Shown here one piece after another: positions 37,178-45,030 of a stretch of DNA of 59,471 nt. This DNA is from Thermoplasmata archaeon (GTDB lineage: Archaea > Thermoplasmatota > Thermoplasmata > Thermoplasmatales > GCA-001856825). The stretch spans positions 1 through 59,471 of the forward strand of contig JAKAUZ010000027.1 of NCBI GenBank assembly GCA_021817415.1, in the 5' to 3' direction. Position numbers and translations under genes: made by a program. Under the pieces are notes generated by a model. The model saw only the letters and a list, made by a program, of their open reading frames with translations. It was not told where the DNA came from and searched no databases. Numbering within the stretch: the stretch's first letter is position 1; the number at the start of each line of letters is the position of its first letter.

Positions 37178-38329
37178 TTAACTTCTCTTCCTCCTGCGTG
37201 CGTATAGCAATGAAGCCAGTACAACAATAATCGCTGTAGGGACAATGATGAGTAGTGAAACATAGATCACAGCGTTTTGCCCATTGACAACGAAATGCAA
37301 AGTGGCCTGCGCCATGCCATTAGATCCTATAGCGGTCAGAGCAATATTGTATTCTCCGGGAGTAAATTCGAAGGTGAATACTTGTTGGTCGCTGACCCGG
37401 TTCCCGTTTATTGTCCAGATGAAACTATAGTTACCGAATCCCACCCCATTGGGCATGGAAGCAATTAGAGTGATTCTACCATTGCCCTGGGCAAAGACTG
37501 ATTCATTAGTGACATTCCTGCCTTCCTTTAATAGCGTGATCCTGACATTTTTTTCTTCTGCGAATGTAGGGATATGCATGTACAGCGCCGAAACATTGCT
37601 GCCGTTTAACGTAAGAAGACCGTAAAAACTGACGTTCCAATCAACACCGGGAGTGTAATTCCAGATAGCCGCAGGATCGGTCTGGACCACTTCTCCACCT
37701 CCTATGTAAAGCATAGCATGTCCATTTCCTGCCCCCCCGTCAACCACTACATCTCCAGGAGAGAGCATGTAGGAGGGGAGTATAGAATAATTTTCCACGT
37801 AGTACACGGCTGCCTCAGGAGAGCCATAATATGATGCAGGTATAGGCTGATATCCTATTCTGCTTTCGTCTGTCTGGTTTTGCGGAAATACGGGAAGATC
37901 ATATCCTGCCAACCAGTCAGCTAACCTGTATACTCCGACAATACCATAGCTGCCGGGATAACCGGATTGATAATTCGTAAGATTGTCGCCGGGTGGATTG
38001 CTCGCGAGGGCGGTCAGACCTCCTGCGATGAGTGCCTCAGAGACGAAATGTGCGCAATCCTCAGAACCAAATGCGTCAAGATTCTTCTGCATCACAGAAA
38101 GATTTGAGCCAGAGGGGTAATATTTGGTATGAAAATATTTGTCGTGAATCAGGAGACCGTATTTAACAGCAAGGCTCCCGCTGTAATTGAAATGGGCAGT
38201 TGGATTTGCAACAGCTGGGGAAACATTGAGAGGGTGAATCTGCACCCCCTGGACTTTCTCCTGAGGGCCGTTAATTAATAACATTGCACACACAACGAAA
38301 ATAAGTATCATAACAACGTTGCTTCTCAT
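37178..38329 (-). CDS. Surface-anchored cysteine hydrolase, Amidase_6-like, with PKD-like domain
   Basis: 383 residues from the ATG at 38329. There is a signal peptide (about 5-22), then a catalytic domain with SEDCAHFVSEALIAGG (Cys92), NGHAMLYIGGG (His near 204) and a following VQTD. This Cys-His layout is that of putative amidases of the Amidase_6/NlpC-P60 type. Next is a beta-sandwich (about 265-350) resembling PKD or Ig-like repeats with FIWTINGNRV, then a C-terminal membrane span and an RRRKRS end. It is exposed outside the cell with many N-glycosylation sequons. Expected to cut amide bonds in external murein; inferred. The frame is open to 38491, but the signal peptide and a TATA-like ATATTTT fix 38329. 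Confidence 0.7.
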   Translation of the reverse strand: MRSNVVMILIFVVCAMLLINGPQEKVQGVQIHPLNVSPAVANPTAHFNYSGSLAVKYGLLIHDKYFHTKYYPSGSNLSVMQKNLDAFGSEDCAHFVSEALIAGGLTALASNPPGDNLTNYQSGYPGSYGIVGVYRLADWLAGYDLPVFPQNQTDESRIGYQPIPASYYGSPEAAVYYVENYSILPSYMLSPGDVVVDGGAGNGHAMLYIGGGEVVQTDPAAIWNYTPGVDWNVSFYGLLTLNGSNVSALYMHIPTFAEEKNVRITLLKEGRNVTNESVFAQGNGRITLIASMPNGVGFGNYSFIWTINGNRVSDQQVFTFEFTPGEYNIALTAIGSNGMAQATLHFVVNGQNAVIYVSLLIIVPTAIIVVLASLLYARRRKRS

Positions 38330-38641
38330 TCCATCATTAGAACAAGTGAAAATATTTCTTATAGCTTTCTGTCCCTGATCTTGAGTCAGGTTATTGTAGT
38401 AATGTCTGACAATGATTATTTCACAGTTTTCTAAATGACCCAGATTACCCCTTGTAACCGTCTGTTCCAAATTATAAAGTAAATAACTCAATGAATTTAA
38501 CGCTGCTCACAAAAAACTATACAGTTTTAAGGGTTGCACACCACCCGATACTGTTATCATTCCTTATAATGTTCACTCTCCTGTGATGCCTTAGAATATT
38601 GTAAAAGTTTTTATCAATATGGGAATTGGTAACTGAGCTCA

Positions 38642-40066
38642 ATGAGAATGGGTAATTTTATCCAAGCTGGTATAGAAGGGAAAGACAGAGATAGGACCAA
38701 ACGGTTTCTCTCTACGGTGAAACCTTTCTCAATCGTACTGCTTTCTAGGGATTTTGACGACCTTCAAGATTTAAAAGCCCTGCTGAAGTGGATAAGGAGA
38801 CTTTACAGGATTGAACTAGGAATTGACGAGCCCTTCATTGCAGTTGACCAGGAAGGGGGAAATGTTGCGCGGATACGGGAAATTGACTATCTACCCAGTA
38901 ATTTTGCTATGGGCGTTATGGGAATTGATACCTACTCCAGATATTCTGGCTTAATTGCCGGATATCAGTTGATGAATCTTGGAATAAGGTGGAACCTTGC
39001 ACCAGTACTGGACACTGCGTCAAACGTCGATAATCATATTGTCATGGAGCGTTCATTTGGGCAATTAGTTGACCTTGTTGGAAAATTGGGTTTGTCGTAT
39101 ATAGAAGGGTTGCAGGGCATGGGAGTTGCTGCAACCGCGAAACACTTCCCGGGACACGGGTACGTATTAGAAGATTCTCACGAGAAATTACCTCATGATC
39201 ATCGGGAAATAAATTCAGTCTTTAATGGTGCACTTCCTTTCAAACTTGCCGCCAAGAATGGCGTTAGAGCGACCATGGCCTCACATATAGTCTATGATGC
39301 TATTGATCCGGATCTTCCGGCTTCTCTGTCGTCCAAAGTCTATGAAATCTTGAGAAAAGACTTCGGGTTCGAGGGACTGGCCATCACAGATTCACTTGAC
39401 ATGAAAGCGATCTCTTCCAATTTCTCGGTAAGGGAGATTTCCGGACTAGTCGCTAAGGGTGGACCAGACGTGATAGAATGCGTTGATATGGATATGGCGA
39501 GAGAATTTTTTGAAGAACTCAATAAAAAGACTATACACCAGCTGCAGAATAGAACAAGGAGGATAGAGAATCTCATTCCAGAAAGAAAGTTTAAATTTTC
39601 GCCACCTTCAGAAGTAATGAATTGGATTTCTGCTGGCGGTGTGAGATGGTTGAGAAGAAAAAATCTATCTCCTGAAAGAAGTTTGACCCTTATCTTTTTA
39701 AATTCAACTTTTGTTGCCGAAAAATCATGGCCCTTTAAACTTCGCTCGCTAATAGAGGATAGAATAAAACAATTGGACATTAACTTAAGAGTGACTACAC
39801 TTGATAGTCATAGGCCGATAAGGAACGATCAGATTATAATTATCGGTAAGAATTTACACCTTGGGGAAAAATGGCAAATAATCGGAAGAATATGTGAAGG
39901 GAAGGATTGCGTCTTCCTATCCACGGGAATGCCGGTAGATTCCGGGCTGCTGGATAAGAGGATAGGGTACATTTACTCAGGCGGGGAAAAATATGAAAGC
40001 ATCATAGCCGCGATCTTCGTTATTCTTGGATTTTTCGATCCATTTGTGGGTACGTCACAGTGCTAA
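38642..40066 (+). CDS. nagZ: Beta-N-acetylhexosaminidase NagZ (GH3)
   Basis: 474 residues. GH3 N-terminal barrel with IAVDQEGGNVARI near 66-78, AKHFPGHGYVLEDSH at 166-180 (the His/Asp pair Asp178-His180 that serves as acid-base in Gram-positive-type NagZ) and AITDSLDM with nucleophile Asp250. A second alpha/beta domain (about 330-460) follows, as in the two-domain Bacillus enzyme. No signal peptide, so it acts on imported GlcNAc-MurNAc fragments. It overlaps the murK-like gene by 4 bases tail to tail. TATA-like TTTTTATC lies 30 bases before the ATG; a second ATG two codons on is possible. Confidence 0.92.
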   Translation: MRMGNFIQAGIEGKDRDRTKRFLSTVKPFSIVLLSRDFDDLQDLKALLKWIRRLYRIELGIDEPFIAVDQEGGNVARIREIDYLPSNFAMGVMGIDTYSRYSGLIAGYQLMNLGIRWNLAPVLDTASNVDNHIVMERSFGQLVDLVGKLGLSYIEGLQGMGVAATAKHFPGHGYVLEDSHEKLPHDHREINSVFNGALPFKLAAKNGVRATMASHIVYDAIDPDLPASLSSKVYEILRKDFGFEGLAITDSLDMKAISSNFSVREISGLVAKGGPDVIECVDMDMAREFFEELNKKTIHQLQNRTRRIENLIPERKFKFSPPSEVMNWISAGGVRWLRRKNLSPERSLTLIFLNSTFVAEKSWPFKLRSLIEDRIKQLDINLRVTTLDSHRPIRNDQIIIIGKNLHLGEKWQIIGRICEGKDCVFLSTGMPVDSGLLDKRIGYIYSGGEKYESIIAAIFVILGFFDPFVGTSQC

Positions 40067-41085
40067 TCTATGAGTAGGTACCGTTTTTTTTCTCTCTCCG
40101 GTAGCGAGAATACATAATCGTCCAAAACCTTTCTGAGCCCTTCTATGTCGTACCCAGAAAGATAGACTCCCTCCCTCCTATAGGTAAGAACAATTGAACC
40201 CAGAACTGCCTCATATCCGTATATGGGATCAATAAATTTTCTGTTCCCGCTTGAGTCTCTTATTTTTGATTTCACTTTTTCCCAGTACCATTCTCCTGAC
40301 CGAAATACGCCTCCGTAGCCACTGAATTCTAGCTGTTCTGGCCTGCCAAGTCTATTGTAAATTGATATTGCGGTCTTTGCGGTTTCCTCTGATGCATCTT
40401 CCATAATAGTTTTAGCAAGGGAATCACCCTTTAGTGATTCTCGAGATGTGAACCTAGCAATTGATGCAATATCCCTGATGTCTATTTTCTTTCCGTAGAC
40501 CTTATTTATTATGTCTCTCGGATCACTTAGAGAATAATGTTCCCTGATAACCCCCATTAGACTACTCTCAACGAATTCTGACCGTCCATCAAATAGCTTC
40601 ACTACCTCCTGAATAGTCCGTCTCCCTATGTAGAAGGCCCCTCCCTCATCGTCAAGGAACCAACCCCATCCGGAGGAACGGACTACTTTCTCTTCGACTC
40701 TACCGTAACCTACCATACCTGTTCCTGGAGCAACAACTATTCCGTTCCCATCTGGAAACCTAGAAAAGAAACCAGCTTCTCCATCATTAAAATAAGAGAT
40801 CTTCCTGTTGGGAAAGAGAGAGGAAAGAATCTCAATCATCTCGGATGATGACTTCTCAGAGTCCTTCATACCTGCAATGGCAAAGGTATACTCGTCTGCA
40901 TCTTTTATACCGGAATTGTGCAATGATTTCAAGACGGAATTCTTAAGATTCCTCTTAAAACCTGTTAGTCCCACATTCCTTAAATTTGTTGAGCCGGATA
41001 TTCCGACGCCTAGAATTTCTGAATTTTGGTTGTAAACAACCGAAATTGTTTTGGTAGCCCCTCCGTCTACAGAAAGAAAATACAT
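40063..41085 (-). CDS. murK: BadF/BadG-family amino-sugar kinase, MurK-like (MurNAc/GlcNAc kinase)
   Basis: 340 residues, ASKHA fold: FLSVDGGATKT phosphate-1 motif at 3-13, EYTFAIAG near 64, IVVAPGTGMVGYGRV near 115-129 and SGWGWFLDDEGGAFYIGRR, the adenosine-binding signature typical of N-acetylglucosamine kinases in this family. Clostridial MurK of the same family phosphorylates both GlcNAc and MurNAc at O6. That activity is what MurQ and NagA need when, as here, sugars enter through an ABC transporter rather than a PTS. Sugar specificity is inferred. Confidence 0.85.
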   Translation of the reverse strand: MYFLSVDGGATKTISVVYNQNSEILGVGISGSTNLRNVGLTGFKRNLKNSVLKSLHNSGIKDADEYTFAIAGMKDSEKSSSEMIEILSSLFPNRKISYFNDGEAGFFSRFPDGNGIVVAPGTGMVGYGRVEEKVVRSSGWGWFLDDEGGAFYIGRRTIQEVVKLFDGRSEFVESSLMGVIREHYSLSDPRDIINKVYGKKIDIRDIASIARFTSRESLKGDSLAKTIMEDASEETAKTAISIYNRLGRPEQLEFSGYGGVFRSGEWYWEKVKSKIRDSSGNRKFIDPIYGYEAVLGSIVLTYRREGVYLSGYDIEGLRKVLDDYVFSLPEREKKRYLLID

Positions 41086-41125
41086 AGAGAGTTAATAAAT
41101 AAAAAGGATAAAAAATGTTTCAGAA

Positions 41126-42964
41126 TTAAGTGCCCGGAGGTGGCGGCGTTTCTTCTTCCTTTTTTGGTGCGCCTTCTTTTTGTTGCTTGCTCCTCTTATA
41201 CAGGAGATATACAGGAACGACAATGATAACTAGTACAATTACCGCTATCACATAGTAGAGGTAGGCAGGGAATGGTGATGTAGTGGTTGGCGGTGCGCCT
41301 GGAGCATATATCTTGAGGAGATTAATCATACCTACAGGGGAATGATTCTGATCGAATCCTGCTATCTTTTGATCGTTGAAAGCATAGTAATTCCCTATGT
41401 CACCAATAAGCACCATTGGTACTTGAACAGCAACAATTTTCTGTACTTGGAACAGGTCACTCATGAAGGCTGCCTTGTTCGATACTTCTGTGAATGACTG
41501 ATTGAGCAGACTACTAACGGTAGCATTGCTCCAGTGCGTTATAAATCCGTCCCAGAAACTGCTTGGATCAAATAGATCCCAGAGGACATACCACGGATTA
41601 GAGAAGGATGGGGTGGCGCCGAAATAGCTTAGGTCAGGAGTGGCCAGGGAGACGTTGCTCTCAAACATGTCGGTGGCCCATGGACCGAACGGTACGACTG
41701 ATTCAGTAACAGAGAATCCTATCAGTGAAAGATCGTTTGTTATGAATGATGCCGCCGTCATCCAGTCAGAGATTGGTGGTTCAACTATTGTCAACTTGAC
41801 TATTGTACCATTCGGGTATGTCCAAAACCCACTGCTGCCCAGTGTAAGGCCAGCTTTCTCGAATGAGGCAGTGGCCTGACTCGTGTTGTAGTGATATTCT
41901 GGAAGCCCTGATGCCCACCACGAATAATTTGTCCACGGTTCCCCTCCGAATGACCCCTGTCCCCCGATTCCATCCTCTGCCTTCTGCATTATCTGAGTTT
42001 TGTTTATTGCGTATGCCAGACCCTGCCTGAAGTACGTATTGTTGAATGGTGCAACCCTCGTATTGTCCCAAAGGTAGAAAGCCCAAGGCATCTTGTAGAT
42101 ATAGTTCACCATGTTGCTTGTTGTTTTCAGTGCGTTGTAATCGCTGATAGCAGGATATTCGGCATCAATACTCCCACTCTTAAGGGACAGCGTCATGTCA
42201 GAGGTTGATTTGAATGGTTCGATTATCAGGTTCTGGATATGTGGAGTACCCTTCCAAAAATGCGCGTTCGCAACAAAATCCATCGCAGATTCACTCACGG
42301 ACGTAAGGATAAATGGTCCCGCCTGGAGTTGGTGCCCTATGTTCATGTTAGTGTAACTTCCTATATCTGATATGTTAGAGTATAAGGAGTTCCAAGAGTA
42401 GGGAATTATGGTCTGTATTCCAATGTAAGTTAGCATCATTTGAGATGGGCTGTTGGTTACAAACCTTACTTCGTAATTGTTAATCGCCGTAACGCTTACT
42501 ATGTATGAATCAACGCCATTGACATCGAGTGTTGAGTTTGCCTTCAACACGTCAAAGGTGAAAACAACGTCTTGTGCTGTTATCGGACCTGCAACCTGTG
42601 TCCCGTTCATCCAGGTAGCGTTTTTCACAAGATTGAATGTATACATTGTTCCGTTGGGACTTACTGTGTAGTTGTTTGCCAGCCACGGGAGAAGTGTTCC
42701 GTTCGATGTAGAGTAGAGCAGTCCAGTTGGATACATTATTGCAGTTGCTTCACCTGCTAGGTTCAGTGCGGTCAAAGGGTTAAGATCAGTCACCGGTGTG
42801 GACACAGGTGTCCCCCATATAAATGTCCCAGTCGAGGAAGACGCTGCGTATCCACCTGAAAAGAATAGGGTGAATGACATCAAGACCAGTACAGTGACAA
42901 TGGCAACCGTAAGTGTTTTTCTGCTTCTTTTTTCCTTGGTTTCTTCAAAATGTGAATCAACCAT
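41126..42964 (-). CDS. dppA: Peptide/oligopeptide ABC transporter substrate-binding protein, membrane-anchored
   Basis: 612 residues, SBP family 5. N-terminal hydrophobic segment 18-40, then TPVTDLNPLTALN, VFTFDVLKANSTLD near 130 and the FRQGLAYAINKTQI motif near 316, all typical of DppA/OppA. A C-terminal span near 570-590 and a Lys/Pro-rich tail anchor it, as in archaeal binding proteins; a Thr/Pro linker precedes the span. It is an orphan: no permease genes adjoin it, and the only Dpp-type permease and ATPase set in the window is at 19.1-22.9 kb. It lies beside murK and the GH18-like gene, so muropeptide binding is plausible. Confidence 0.9.
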   Translation of the reverse strand: MVDSHFEETKEKRSRKTLTVAIVTVLVLMSFTLFFSGGYAASSSTGTFIWGTPVSTPVTDLNPLTALNLAGEATAIMYPTGLLYSTSNGTLLPWLANNYTVSPNGTMYTFNLVKNATWMNGTQVAGPITAQDVVFTFDVLKANSTLDVNGVDSYIVSVTAINNYEVRFVTNSPSQMMLTYIGIQTIIPYSWNSLYSNISDIGSYTNMNIGHQLQAGPFILTSVSESAMDFVANAHFWKGTPHIQNLIIEPFKSTSDMTLSLKSGSIDAEYPAISDYNALKTTSNMVNYIYKMPWAFYLWDNTRVAPFNNTYFRQGLAYAINKTQIMQKAEDGIGGQGSFGGEPWTNYSWWASGLPEYHYNTSQATASFEKAGLTLGSSGFWTYPNGTIVKLTIVEPPISDWMTAASFITNDLSLIGFSVTESVVPFGPWATDMFESNVSLATPDLSYFGATPSFSNPWYVLWDLFDPSSFWDGFITHWSNATVSSLLNQSFTEVSNKAAFMSDLFQVQKIVAVQVPMVLIGDIGNYYAFNDQKIAGFDQNHSPVGMINLLKIYAPGAPPTTTSPFPAYLYYVIAVIVLVIIVVPVYLLYKRSKQQKEGAPKKEEETPPPPGT

Positions 42965-42984
42965 AAATGTATACTCTGCTTTCC

Positions 42985-42997
42985 GATATTAATATTT
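42985..42997 (-). promoter_or_regulatory. TATA box of the peptide-binding-protein gene
   Basis: AAATATTAATATC on the minus strand is centred 27 bases before the ATG at 42964, fitting a leaderless mRNA. Confidence 0.6.
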
Positions 42998-43122
42998 CTA
43001 TACTATCAAGTGGTAACGATATCCTGGAAAATTGTATTGTTAAGCATTGAAATCTACGTAGCTTTTATTTTATCTTGAATAGAAGATGAGAGCCGAAAGA
43101 CAATGGTCCCACCACTGAGGAT

Positions 43123-43135
43123 AAGTTAATATTTC
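43123..43135 (+). promoter_or_regulatory. TATA box of the GH18-like gene
   Basis: AAGTTAATATTTC is centred about 28 bases before the ATG at 43157. It is divergent from the binding-protein promoter 125 bases away, so the two surface genes could share control. Confidence 0.5.
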
Positions 43136-43156
43136 TATTATTTCTACGTTCAATAA

Positions 43157-44131
43157 ATGAACGGAAGATCAGTTGTTCTACTCGCTGTTTTTTCTATCCT
43201 CATTCTCCTTATGCTAGTTGCTTGGACGTCTCAAGCTCAGACATCCTTGAACTTGAAGAATGATAGCAAAAAAAGTGCCATTGTATGGATGGGTCTTGAG
43301 ATTACCGGAGAGAATATCTCGGCAGACCTTTCTGCAATAAGGGAACACAAAGATGACTTGACAGGAGTATCATTTGAGCACTATATGATTGACTCTCAGG
43401 GAGATCTGGAACCAATCTTCCCACTCACAAATGTAACTTCTGCCATACAATCAGATGGTCTTCAAACCTTCCCGATGATCATAAGCGTGAATCTGAATGA
43501 TATAGAATATCTCATCAATCATCCAAATCATTTCATTCAGGCAGCCGTATCACAAGCCGTGGCAGAAAGATTCACTGGATTCAATGTTGATTTCGAGCCC
43601 ACGAAAGCGGCAAACAGTACTGTTGCAATGGAATACTGTAGGTTCTTGACAGATTTTGCGGATGCTCTCCATTCTGAAGGAAAGATACTGACAGTGGATG
43701 TGGCCACATGGAACCAATTTTGGAATTTCAGTGCCCTTGGGAACACGACCACTGACATCCTCTATGATATGGGCACATATGCATCTCCATCGATCGACTT
43801 TGCCTCCGCACTAGAATATGCGGCAATGGAGATTCCATTAAGCAAATTGGGAATAGGGTTAATTACTGTAAACGTTAATAATGGTTCTATTCTTGCAAAC
43901 TACTCCGTTTCAGCGAGATTTCAGTTTCTCGAATCTTACAATGTGACAAATGTTGCCGTCTGGGATATGCCTCTTAATTCTTATTGGTGGGTATACCTTT
44001 CTAATTTCCTCGGAGAAAAAAATAACCACATTATTAATAAAAATCTTATTATTATAATAATCACTATCCTCGTGGCCGCCGGGGTTTCTTTCCTCTTCAT
44101 CTTCAAGAGAAAAAGAAACCGGATTTCATGA
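43157..44131 (+). CDS. Membrane-anchored GH18-like glycosidase
   Basis: 324 residues. N-terminal signal or anchor 5-25; C-terminal span near 295-317 with a basic tail, so the domain faces outward. The barrel carries FTGFNVDFEP at 139-148, matching the GH18 catalytic DxxDxE strand with Asp145 and Glu147 retained and the first Asp replaced by Thr, plus DILYDMGTYA and VAVWDMP resembling the later YxMxYD and W motifs. GH18 enzymes cut beta-1,4-linked GlcNAc polymers; some (SleL-type) act on murein. Outer-surface cleavage of murein glycan is inferred. It is shorter than many GH18 domains and could have lost activity. Confidence 0.68.
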   Translation: MNGRSVVLLAVFSILILLMLVAWTSQAQTSLNLKNDSKKSAIVWMGLEITGENISADLSAIREHKDDLTGVSFEHYMIDSQGDLEPIFPLTNVTSAIQSDGLQTFPMIISVNLNDIEYLINHPNHFIQAAVSQAVAERFTGFNVDFEPTKAANSTVAMEYCRFLTDFADALHSEGKILTVDVATWNQFWNFSALGNTTTDILYDMGTYASPSIDFASALEYAAMEIPLSKLGIGLITVNVNNGSILANYSVSARFQFLESYNVTNVAVWDMPLNSYWWVYLSNFLGEKNNHIINKNLIIIIITILVAAGVSFLFIFKRKRNRIS

Positions 44132-44189
44132 ATATTTGCGGTCCTTTTTGAAGGAGAATAGAGTGACTTCTTCCTTCAACAATACCCAT

Positions 44190-44864
44190 CTACTCAGGGA
44201 ACCGTCCAATCTTCTCAAAAATTCTCATCAGCGACCGAGAATAATCTGAACCGTCAAATAGGTCATTCTCCGTTACCCTTGAATAATGTCCGTTTGCGTG
44301 TATAATCTTTCCACGACCCATGTATATCGCCACGTGGCCCTTAAAGAAGATAAGATCACCTGGCAGGGAACTATCGAAGTCTTTTACAGTTATCGAAGCA
44401 TCTCGCTGCTCATTTGAATTTCTGGGAATCTCTATTCCCGAAAACCTGAAAAGTCTCTGCGTGAAACCAGAGCAGTCAAAACCAAAATCAGAGGTTCCTC
44501 CCCACAGATAAGGTACCCCCATGAATCTTCTTGCTAATTTGACCGGCGAAAAATGCCTGTTCAGTGTTACCAGGTACCTCTCTGGTATCATAAATCTTGT
44601 CACATCATCTTCACTAATAAGGGACCCAAATGGTAGGGCCATTATTCTATTCCTGTGTTGCTTTGAGAGCTTATAGACTCTCTCTGACTCATTGCCTAGG
44701 AGGGATCTTTTCATATAGCCAACAACGCCATCCTTTCCCCTAACCTTTGCAAATTCCCCTACTTCTTCTAAGATCTCTACTGTCTCTCCATATACCAGTT
44801 GAGAATCCCTTTCAGAGTTCGTTGAAGGTTTAGTCCTGATATCGGCTACACTTGTTATGACCAT
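44190..44864 (-). CDS. ykfC: NlpC/P60 endopeptidase with SH3-like N-terminus (YkfC-like)
   Basis: 224 residues. Residues 1-60 form a bacterial-SH3-like domain (VADIRTKPS, GETVEILEE, GYMKRSLL). A second short module follows, then the NlpC/P60 domain with YLWGGTSDFGFDCSGF (Cys near 131), GHVAIYMG (His near 177) and IIHANG (third polar residue His near 189). No signal peptide, so cytoplasmic like Bacillus YkfC, which cuts the gamma-D-Glu-DAP bond in free stem peptides. The ATG at 44864 overlaps an AGGTG site; a GTG one codon earlier is in frame. Confidence 0.87.
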   Translation of the reverse strand: MVITSVADIRTKPSTNSERDSQLVYGETVEILEEVGEFAKVRGKDGVVGYMKRSLLGNESERVYKLSKQHRNRIMALPFGSLISEDDVTRFMIPERYLVTLNRHFSPVKLARRFMGVPYLWGGTSDFGFDCSGFTQRLFRFSGIEIPRNSNEQRDASITVKDFDSSLPGDLIFFKGHVAIYMGRGKIIHANGHYSRVTENDLFDGSDYSRSLMRIFEKIGRFPE

Positions 44865-45030
44865 CACCTTTTTTTATGCGATTCTATCACAAAAACATTA
44901 CTTCTGGTTCACCGTTTCTTGGAACCTTTTATTTCAAGCTCGAGAGGGTGCACTAAGAAGTGAAACATTCTAGTAAAGAACATTGATATTGCGATTTAGC
45001 ATACCGTTACATGGAGATTGAGGGGTTTGC

